The translations under genes and the position numbers were made by a program. Below, one piece after another: positions 24,238 through 32,009 of a stretch of 45,941 nt of DNA; positions within the stretch are counted from its first letter, which is position 1; the number at the start of each line of letters is the position of its first letter. The notes below the pieces were generated by a model. That model ran no database searches, was not told the origin of the DNA, and saw only the letters and a list, made by a program, of their open reading frames with translations. This stretch comes from an uncultured Porphyromonadaceae bacterium (GTDB taxonomy: Bacteria > Bacteroidota > Bacteroidia > Bacteroidales > Muribaculaceae): contig CAMTMX010000013.1 in assembly GCA_947073495.1 (NCBI GenBank), positions 1 through 45,941 on the forward strand, given 5' to 3'.

Positions 24238-24267
24238 AAAGAGCGGGGCATGCGCCTCGCTCTTTTT
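24238..24267. terminator. Terminator after the Rpn-type gene
   Basis: AAAGAGCGGGGC (24238-24249) pairs with GCCTCGCTCTTT (24254-24265, one G-T pair), followed by T residues on the plus strand and T-rich sequence on the minus strand. It can also stop transcripts coming from SusD. It shares 21 bp with the terminator at 19078. Confidence 0.85.
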
Positions 24268-24445
24268 GCAGCCTAACCTGCTTTCCTACATTTTAACCTA
24301 TTAATGATGAAATAAAATCTTTTTCGGTTTGGATTGGATTCAAATTAAAGTTTAAACAACTTTATTGAGTCAATCAAAAGATAGTGAAACTAAAACAATC
24401 TTTTTTACTTTTGGATTTTCCGTTTTAAAATATTCCGATTTATGA

Positions 24446-26449
24446 TTACCAACCCGGATTCTGAGTCAGATTGGGGTTAAGACGGATCTGCTCAAGTGGG
24501 AGCGGATCGAGGTAATCTCTCTGGCTCCAGAGACAGTTGCCTGGAATCGTGGCAATCGGACGTCCGTAGTCGATATCGGCAGGATCCTCTGATATGAGAC
24601 CCCATTGAGTCGGACGAGTCTCAGGATTGTAGAGAGGCTCGCCTGAATACTGGAGTGAGTTAACCTTCTTGGTAGGATCTGTGTAGAAGGTGCCGAGAAT
24701 CTTACGACCGAGTTTCTGACCGCGGAGATTGATATGGGCGATACCCCAACGCTTGAGGTCGTCAAGACGGAAACCTTCTCCGTGAAGCTCAACCATACGC
24801 TCACGACGGATCTCATCCATCATTGTCATTTTATGAACCTCATGGCGCCCGGTCTCGAAGTTAAACCAGTTGGCGTCGTATACATTCGCGATCAAAGCGT
24901 TTGTAAGAGGAGCCACATAAGCGCGTGCACGGTTCTTGTTGATTGAGAAATTGAGGTCGGCATCAGAGATGGCACCGTTACCGAGTTCGCAAGTAGCTTC
25001 GGCATAGATGCAGTGCACTTCAGCGAGACGGATGATAGGATAGTCGGCGGCATCAGTATTGTCGGCACGACCTGAACCTTCAGGCATAAACTTGCGGGAA
25101 CCATATCCGTTGTGTGTCGAGTTGAGCCCGATCATCGGATTGTAGATCACAAGTTTGCTTGAATTTGCAGGGTCTGAGGGATCGTAATGGTCGGTAGCTT
25201 CCGGGAATACAGCCTCCGGATAAGCGGCTCCTGCCTCTGTACGGGGCACCCAATGCTCACCGTCGCAGCAGAATACAGGACGGTCCGGGAGATAAGTTGT
25301 GCCGATGAAACGCATGTCGCGGTTTTCATATTCACCCATGTAAGTGTCGTAACCACCAAAATCAGGATTGTAGTATGCATCATCAATGCTGCCTGTCGTG
25401 CTAAGATAGATCGGAAGACCGTTAGAGCAAACGTAGGATTCACCAAGATATGCACTGATATTTACAGCCTGCCAGGTGGCAACTGTGTGTGCCATGTTTT
25501 TCCCTGAACGTTTCAGAGTGTAGTCATACGGATTGCAGAGGATAAACTCCTTGTTTGCGGATTTTCCTACACCCTTATGGTTGGATACGTTGCCGTCGCC
25601 ATCATCAATATTGAAAAGCTCATAATAACTGAGTTCGTCACAGGCATTGAAAAGTTCGAAAGTGCCTGTCTCAGCCTCCTGTATTACAGCTTTTGACATG
25701 TCCTGAGCAATTTTCAACATATCATTTACAGATGGATACCCTTCTGGTTTCACAGTGCCGGCACCGAGAGCAGAGCCGTCACCATCAAGGTCAAGACCGA
25801 TTGAGGGGACATACTTCTCCCAAGTAGCCTCATGAAGGGCTACGCGTGCAAGGAATGCCTGGGCTGCCTCTTTTGTAAGACGGCCGCGATTCTCAAGACC
25901 CGGCAGTGTAGAGCGCTTGGGAAGAAGTTCCACAGCCTTTTGCAGATCGCTGAAGACAAGGTTCATCACTTCGTATCGGCTGTTGCGGGGAGCGAAAAGA
26001 ACGGGATCGTTGGTGTCAAGAACGTGGTCAACAATGGGCACGCCGCCGAAAGCCTTTACAAGAACGAAATGTTGCCATGCACGGAAGAAATAAGCTGTCC
26101 CGACAGAGCTTGAGATTGCATCGATATCTCCATATTCATTAGCTTTCTGAAGAAGGATATTTATGTTGCGGAGCTGGCTATAGCATCCGTTCCAAGTGCC
26201 GTTTGACTGTGGCGCCGAACCACCGCCGTTGCCACCAATTCCGGAAACGTCAAGGTTGCCATCAAAGTTGGCACCTTTCCAGTCGGGAAAGCTGTAAAGG
26301 GCAAGCGCAGCCTGATCAAACTGCTCAGGGGTCTTATACATAATTGCGTCTGTACCCTGATCGAGCGGTTCCTTGTCGAGGAAGTCGGAGCAAGAGGTCA
26401 TAGCCAGTCCGAGTGCCAGGAAAGGAAATATATATTTATTGGTTTTCAT
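24446..26449 (-). CDS. SusD/RagB-family surface glycan-binding lipoprotein
   Basis: A 667-aa outer-membrane lipoprotein (lipobox LAMTSC, Cys20, then SDFLDKEPLDQ). TPR-like helices follow (SVGTAYFFRAWQHFVLVKAF near 115), as do the C-terminal SusD blocks EIRRERMVELHGEGFRLDDL near 555 and the terminal QIRLNPNLTQNPGW. It captures oligosaccharides and lids the SusC channel. It lies 21 bp downstream of susC on the same strand. Because its partner SusC is interrupted, the pair may not work in this strain. Confidence 0.95.
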   Translation of the reverse strand: MKTNKYIFPFLALGLAMTSCSDFLDKEPLDQGTDAIMYKTPEQFDQAALALYSFPDWKGANFDGNLDVSGIGGNGGGSAPQSNGTWNGCYSQLRNINILLQKANEYGDIDAISSSVGTAYFFRAWQHFVLVKAFGGVPIVDHVLDTNDPVLFAPRNSRYEVMNLVFSDLQKAVELLPKRSTLPGLENRGRLTKEAAQAFLARVALHEATWEKYVPSIGLDLDGDGSALGAGTVKPEGYPSVNDMLKIAQDMSKAVIQEAETGTFELFNACDELSYYELFNIDDGDGNVSNHKGVGKSANKEFILCNPYDYTLKRSGKNMAHTVATWQAVNISAYLGESYVCSNGLPIYLSTTGSIDDAYYNPDFGGYDTYMGEYENRDMRFIGTTYLPDRPVFCCDGEHWVPRTEAGAAYPEAVFPEATDHYDPSDPANSSKLVIYNPMIGLNSTHNGYGSRKFMPEGSGRADNTDAADYPIIRLAEVHCIYAEATCELGNGAISDADLNFSINKNRARAYVAPLTNALIANVYDANWFNFETGRHEVHKMTMMDEIRRERMVELHGEGFRLDDLKRWGIAHINLRGQKLGRKILGTFYTDPTKKVNSLQYSGEPLYNPETRPTQWGLISEDPADIDYGRPIATIPGNCLWSQRDYLDPLPLEQIRLNPNLTQNPGW

Positions 26450-26470
26450 GTCTGTTTCAATTGAGGATTA

Positions 26471-29400
26471 TTAGAATTCAAGTTCCACACCGAAGTTGAG
26501 CAAACGGCTGAGAGGGAAGATATTGTTTGAACCTTCGCCATATTCAGGATCATAGCCGTCTTTGATCTTGGTCCATTCCCAAAGGTCGTCGCCTGAGAAG
26601 TAAACACGGAATTTCTCAACACCCACCTTCGAAGTGAGAGAATAAGGGAGTGTGTAACCTACCACAAGGTTCTTGAGACGGATATAGCGGTTGTCCTGAA
26701 CGGATACGTCAGAGTTGTCATAGTTGAAAGCGTTGAAAGCACCATCTCGTGACATGACTGTATAGTAATTGGTAGGATTCTCCGGAGTCCATGTTTTGCC
26801 AAGAGAAGTGTTGTTCTGAAGTGACCAGTTTGTTGCAAATGGCGCACGGAGGTTGCCGCTTCTCATAACTTTCTGTTTGCCCACACCCTGGAAGAAGAAT
26901 GAGAAATCAATACCTTTCCAGTTAAGACCGCCCTTGATGCCGAAAGAGATACGTGGAGCAGTGTCGCCTGCATAATAGATATCCTTAACTGTGATAGCAC
27001 CGTCACCGTCGATGTCGACACGTTTGCGGGCACCCGGACGGAGTCTGTTAGTGCCAGTCTCGGATGGTGCCGGAAGAACGTTGCCTGACTTAGGTCCGGT
27101 GTGGTCGGCATTCCAGTAATACATCTCATAGTAGGCGTCTACCTCTTCCTGGTTCTGGAAGATTCCATCTGTCTGGTATACATAGATAGCATTCAGAGGC
27201 TTGCCGATAAGACGGTTGGTATTGATACCGGGATTAGGCACATTCTGGTTGCTGGTCAATTCTTTAAGCTCGGTCCATGCATCAGAGATCTGGAAGCCTA
27301 CGTTATATTGGAGTTCATTGATCTGGTCACGCCAGTTGACTTCAATTTCCCAACCTTTTGTGTTAAGTTTACCATTATTGGTCTTAGGAGCGGAAGCTCC
27401 AAGAATTGAAGGATAAACCACATCGATAAACATACCGTTGTTGGTCTTGCTGAACCAGTCGAAAGAAGCGCGAAGACGGTTATTGAAGAAACCGAAATCA
27501 ACACCTACGTCATGAGAGAGAAGTGACTCCCAAGTACGGTTTGCAGAACGCATGCCGTCGATCCACATTGACGTGAGGTTATTACCTCCGAGATATACAG
27601 ATCCGGTCTTAATAGTGGAATATGATTCGTAGTTCCCGATACCGGTTACTGAACCGGTCTTACCGAAGTTATAGCGGATCTTACCGAAGTTCATCCATTC
27701 ATCGATATTAAGATTGCGGAAGAAGTTTTCATTGGTGAATACCCAACCACCGGAGATTGAATAGAAGTCTTTCCATCGGTTTTCAGGAGTCAGTTTTGAA
27801 GACCCGTCATGACGCCAGAGGAAGCTGAGGAGGTAAGTGTCGTTGTAGGCATAGCGGAGATCGGCAACATAAGAGAGGAAGCTCCAGGAGTTTGCACCGC
27901 CGTCAGCAACGTTGTTGTCGCCACCTTGGAACACGTTGAGATCGCTAAGACCTGATCCGGGATAAAGTTCACCTTTATAGCGGCCTGCCTTTATACGCTT
28001 GTAGTCTTCGTTCTCTCCTGTGATACCGAACATTGCATCAACTTGATGTTTTTCAGCAAAAAGACGGTTATATTGAGCGAACAGACCGAGGGTATAGCTT
28101 GTCCACTCTTTGTTTTCCTGTTCAAGCTTGGCGGGACTGTTCTGAGTAGCGGATGTCTGATTTCCCACCCAGTCGTAGAATTTCACTTCAAGATTCTCGG
28201 TTTAGACATCCTGACGAACGCTCTTATAGGCTGCGCTACCATAGATAGAGAGGCCTTTCACCCATTTAGAAAAATCGAGTGTGATCTTACCGTTTGCACG
28301 GAGTGTGCTCCATTTGGCTTTTGACTGACCTGCCTGAGTGAACCAGCCGTAGGGGTTACGGTTGTTTGAGAACGTATCGTAGGCATCTCCGTTTTCGTTG
28401 GTGATTGCCCAGAACCACATGTCCTGCCATCCTCTGCCAATACCTTGCGACGGAGTCGTGATGTCGCGCTTTTCGTAAGACATACCAGTTTCGATCTTGA
28501 AGAAATCGGTAGGTTTATAGTCCATGTTGACACGGGCGCCATATTTCTTCTCACCGTCTTCCGCAACTTTCAACTGAGACTGGGCGTCAGAATAGTTGAG
28601 TGCCGCAAAATAGTTGAATTTATCATCTCCACCTGAAACAGATACGTTATGTTTCCAGGTATTGGCATTGCCATAAAGGAAATCAAGGAGATAGTTTCCC
28701 GGTTGCCAGGAGTCGATGAAATTTCCGCGCTTAAGGAAGAATGGCTGGCCTTCACGAAGTTTGTTATACAAATCTTCACCCACAACGGTCTCACCGTATG
28801 TTTCCCATTCGCCTGTTGCCTGATTTTTCTGAACAGGAGTGCCACCGAATGAATTGAATATCCACCAATTAATACGATTATGGATTTCCTGAGGATCGGT
28901 AATTCCCGGGTTGCTTGCCTCGGCGTCGCGATATTGAGCCTCGTAGAACATATCGAGCCATTCGGTATTGTTTGTGATAGGGAGCTGTATACCGTCAATT
29001 GTGCGGCTGTAAGAACCGGAATAGCTGACTCTTGCCTTACCAGCCTTACCACGCTTTGTTGTCACGAGTATAACACCTCCTGCGGAACGGGCACCATAGA
29101 TCGCAGCAGATGCGTCTTTCAATACAGAGATGTTTTCTATTACGCTACCGTCCATTTGGTTAAGCTCATCCATTGAACCAGCCTGACCGTCAATAAGGAT
29201 AAGCGGACCGTCGCCACCGTTTATGGTGCTGGCACCACGGATCTGGAAAGTTGCACCCTCACTACCCGGACGGGAAGAACTACGGGTTACAGTCAAACCT
29301 GCGATCTCACCCTGAAGTGCTGTAGCGGTATTGGTCACACCGCGACTTTTATAGACCTGGTCACCTTTGATCTGAGAGATCGCACCGGTGAGAGATTCCT

Positions 29401-29770
29401 TTTTCTGAGTGCCGTAGCCCACCACCACAAGTTCTTCGAGTGCTTCTGTAGAAGGGAGCATTGTTATGCGAAGTTCTGTCGAGCCTTTCACCTGTACTTT
29501 CTGGGTGAGATAGCCCACATAAGAGATCTCGATCTCCTTCACACCTGCGGCACGGAGAGTGAATTTTCCGTCAATGTCAGTCACAGTGCCGTTTGCCGGT
29601 TTACCTACCGGTCGCACTGTAGCGCCGATGAGTGGTTCGCCGGCTTCATCGACAACCTCTCCGGTTATTACCGCACCCTGGGTCTGTGAGGTCTGAGCCG
29701 ACACAGTTCCCGTCATTGCCGGAACTGCAAGTCCGAACAATGTGCTTACTAAAATCGATTTGATATACAT
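26471..29770 (-). pseudogene. SusC/RagA TonB-dependent transporter split by one in-frame TAA
   Basis: The minus-strand frame runs uninterrupted from ATG 29770 to 26471 except for one TAA at 28202-28204, giving parts of 522 and about 577 residues. The first part has a signal peptide, a CarboxypepD_reg-like domain (ITGEVVDEAGEPLIGATV), a TonB box (LEELVVVGYGTQKK), the plug and the first barrel strands. The second has the rest of the barrel and ends in the normal SLLNFGVELEF-like tail (here SRLLNFGVELEF). No frameshift is involved, so one substitution (for example AAA, CAA or GAA to TAA) explains it. The barrel is unlikely to assemble from two pieces, so import through it is probably lost, unless this is a sequencing error. 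Confidence 0.88.
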
Positions 29771-29793
29771 GGTTCAGTTAGTTTCAATTGGTA

Positions 29794-31020
29794 TTATTCA
29801 GCAGGTGTGTAAGCATTGAACTCAGACACCATCACGAAGTTGCCACCCTTGTCGGAAGATGCGTAATACACCTTGATATAGCGGGCGTTTTCTGGATTAG
29901 GCATGCCAAACATCTGATGTTTGTCGGAATTGCGGTCGAACGGGTTCCAACCCTGGTTGGTCCAATTCCATTCGTCTGGGCTTGACCCGGTTGCGGCAGC
30001 CTCGGAGCAAGTGTAGATTGTTTGACCGATATTTGTCCCGTTGTTGCCTGAGCGACGACGGATTGTAACGCTTGTCACGAGATTCTCTTCTCCCATGTCG
30101 ATTATAAAGAAGTGGGGATAATCGGATGCTGTTTTCCATGCGGTATGCCAGAATGTACCCTCATCTCCATCAAGCATCGCAACCACACGACCTCTGGGAT
30201 AACCACCTTCGCCACCGGCTTCCTGTGAACTATAACCGATCTGAGCGTCGTTTGTATCCGCGAAACCGGGGAATGACCAGTTGGTGCGGTCAAGAGCCAC
30301 GACTTTCTTAGTGCGGACCTCAACACTGCGGGGATCTGCCGAGTTCCCTTCAGAGTCTTGGGCAGAGATTTCAAGCACCGCCTCTTCTCCGTTGATAAAT
30401 TCAGAATCGGAAGTGTTGAGGGCAACGAAATTACTTGCAGTGGTGTTGCCGTTGGCTGTGAAAGAGGTTTCGCCGGCTTTTGAAGCATCTGATTTCAAAT
30501 GATATTTGACAGATATGATCACATTGGCGTCAGTTTCATTAGCATAAGAAACGTTGACACCACCCCATGCCGGCTCTGCGCTTACCGACTGAGCCACCAT
30601 AAGGAACGCGGGAGCACCCGGAGCGGCAGAATAGACAACAGCATCACGTGAATTACCTCTAACAGAACATGCATACAGGCGGAATTCAACAGGATCTGTG
30701 CTTGCGAATCCGGGGATAGTGGCACGTATCACGCCATTCTCATCGGCATGGTCTTTTGAATACATCCTGTAGGTGTCTTCTCCACGGCTGTTCTTGTATT
30801 CCACTTTCGTATACATGAAGCTTGGATCTGCGGGTATTTTCCATTCAAGACGGACCTCACCCGGACCTTCCGTATATTTGACATCGGATACCTGGGCTGG
30901 AGCGGCGTTATTGATTTCAATACGCCCTTCAGAGTCGTCTCCGCAAGCTACGGAGAGCGTCCCGATTCCGAATGCCAGTGCATACACGGCAATGTTTCTA
31001 ATGTTTCGGATTTGTTTCAT
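29794..31020 (-). CDS. SusE-position lipoprotein with Fn3-like and discoidin domains
   Basis: A 408-aa lipoprotein (lipobox LSVACG, Cys26). The N-terminal half has Fn3/Ig-like modules typical of DUF4959/DUF5126 proteins (GEVRLEWKIPADPSFMYTKV near 53; GGVNVSYANETDANVII near 152). The C-terminal 150 residues form an F5/8 type C-like carbohydrate-binding domain (MLDGDEGTFWHTAW near 283, PHFFIIDMGEENLVTSVTIRR, and YIKVYYAS). It is a likely surface glycan-binding partner of the SusC/SusD pair, encoded 23 bp upstream of susC, whereas such genes often follow susD. Confidence 0.82.
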   Translation of the reverse strand: MKQIRNIRNIAVYALAFGIGTLSVACGDDSEGRIEINNAAPAQVSDVKYTEGPGEVRLEWKIPADPSFMYTKVEYKNSRGEDTYRMYSKDHADENGVIRATIPGFASTDPVEFRLYACSVRGNSRDAVVYSAAPGAPAFLMVAQSVSAEPAWGGVNVSYANETDANVIISVKYHLKSDASKAGETSFTANGNTTASNFVALNTSDSEFINGEEAVLEISAQDSEGNSADPRSVEVRTKKVVALDRTNWSFPGFADTNDAQIGYSSQEAGGEGGYPRGRVVAMLDGDEGTFWHTAWKTASDYPHFFIIDMGEENLVTSVTIRRRSGNNGTNIGQTIYTCSEAAATGSSPDEWNWTNQGWNPFDRNSDKHQMFGMPNPENARYIKVYYASSDKGGNFVMVSEFNAYTPAE

Positions 31021-31079
31021 GATTGTTTTATTTATTTTTGGTAAAAGTTTATTTCGTCAGGTTAAAATGATCGGCAACA

Positions 31080-31106
31080 CCACAAGGGGTAATTATGTCC
31101 ACAAGG
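31080..31106. promoter_or_regulatory. Direct repeat upstream of the Sus-type operon
   Basis: CCACAAGG occurs at 31080-31087 and 31099-31106 (CCTTGTGG on the coding strand), 19 bp start to start. It lies 60-86 bp upstream of the first gene of the discoidin-SusC-SusD unit. No clear TAnnTTTG box is present here, so it might be part of an ECF- or regulator-dependent promoter. The assignment is weak. Confidence 0.3.
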
Positions 31107-31148
31107 CAGTGCACCCCGGGACTCACATGAATATTTGTAAAGATTATA

Positions 31149-31652
31149 TCAGCAGCATCTTCTAAGAGCGTCCTTTACCTCCTTTTTCCCAATAAATATA
31201 TGATTTTCTGCAGTACGCCTCGAAAGTCCCATGATTTTAGCGATATCGGCGGCTGATTTCCCTTCAAATCTATTGAGGATATATGCAGTGCGTCGCTGAC
31301 GGCTCAGACCGGCGACTATGCGGCATTCCATTCTAAAGAGATCTGCAGCTATTATTGAGCTTTCCATGCTGGTGTCGTATAAAATATTTGATTCCGCAAC
31401 GTGGCTGTCGTATTGTCTCTTCACATACACGCGGCGTAAATAATCGTTGAGAAGATTGCGTGCTATTTTAAAAACCAGGCTGCGGACAGTTTCACACTTG
31501 ATCTCCTGCCTCCATTCTGTGAGGCGTACAAACACGTCTTGAGTAAGGTCTTCGGCTGTTGTCGTGTCTTGCACATACTTTACGAAGAACCTGATCAATC
31601 CCGTTCTGTAGTTGCTATAAGTGTCAGAGATGAGTGAATGAGAGTCGTTCAT
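31149..31652 (-). CDS. ECF-type RNA polymerase sigma factor
   Basis: A 167-aa protein with sigma region 2 (TTAEDLTQDVFVRLTEW near 30) and region 4 helix-turn-helix (EGKSAADIAKIMGLSRRTAE, then NHIFIGKKEVKDAL, from about 129). It resembles the ECF sigma factors that sit beside SusC/SusD loci in Bacteroidales, but no FecR-type anti-sigma gene follows; the next gene is the discoidin lipoprotein 128 bp downstream. It probably activates the downstream Sus-type operon. How its activity is controlled without an adjacent anti-sigma is not evident. Confidence 0.9.
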   Translation of the reverse strand: MNDSHSLISDTYSNYRTGLIRFFVKYVQDTTTAEDLTQDVFVRLTEWRQEIKCETVRSLVFKIARNLLNDYLRRVYVKRQYDSHVAESNILYDTSMESSIIAADLFRMECRIVAGLSRQRRTAYILNRFEGKSAADIAKIMGLSRRTAENHIFIGKKEVKDALRRCC

Positions 31653-31723
31653 GTCGGTTTATCGGTTTGTGAGCCGCTGGCAGATTTTTGTATGCCTGTG
31701 GAATTCGGCTCAGGTTTCGGTTG

Positions 31724-31754
31724 CAAAATTAGGACACAAAAAGGGGGTGTCAAA
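31724..31754 (-). promoter_or_regulatory. Promoter of the ECF sigma gene
   Basis: On the minus strand TTTG (31751-31754), a 19-bp spacer and TAATTTTG (31724-31731) match the consensus exactly, giving a leader of about 65 nt before the ATG at 31652. Confidence 0.85.
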
Positions 31755-31967
31755 TTATTTTCAAGCGATTTTCATGTCAATCAATTTTGAGGGATATCTT
31801 GGAGTCCAAATTGGTGATTGATAGTGATATAATTTTTTGACACTCTGATTTCACTCAATTTATTGAGACTAATTTCATCCAAAATCAGGCGTTTGGAGGC
31901 TACTATTGCGTGGGGAAGCCAACCCGAGGGGAGTCTTAAGGTAGGGCTTATTTGTCAAATCTCAAAA
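31755..31967. other. Intergenic region upstream of the ECF sigma promoter
   Basis: No gene is seen between the sigma promoter and the heptamer array behind the propeller regulator. The only structure is a short palindrome CTCAAT-TT-ATTGAG at 31854-31867, within AT-rich sequence. Confidence 0.5.
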
Positions 31968-32009
31968 ACGAACAACTAATGACTAATGACTAACGACCAA
32001 CGACTAATG
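31968..32009. repeat. Heptanucleotide array over the regulator's stop codon
   Basis: Six 7-bp units: ACGAACA, ACTAATG, ACTAATG, ACTAACG, ACCAACG and ACTAATG. The stop codon of the minus-strand regulator (32004-32006) lies in the last unit. Confidence 0.85.
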
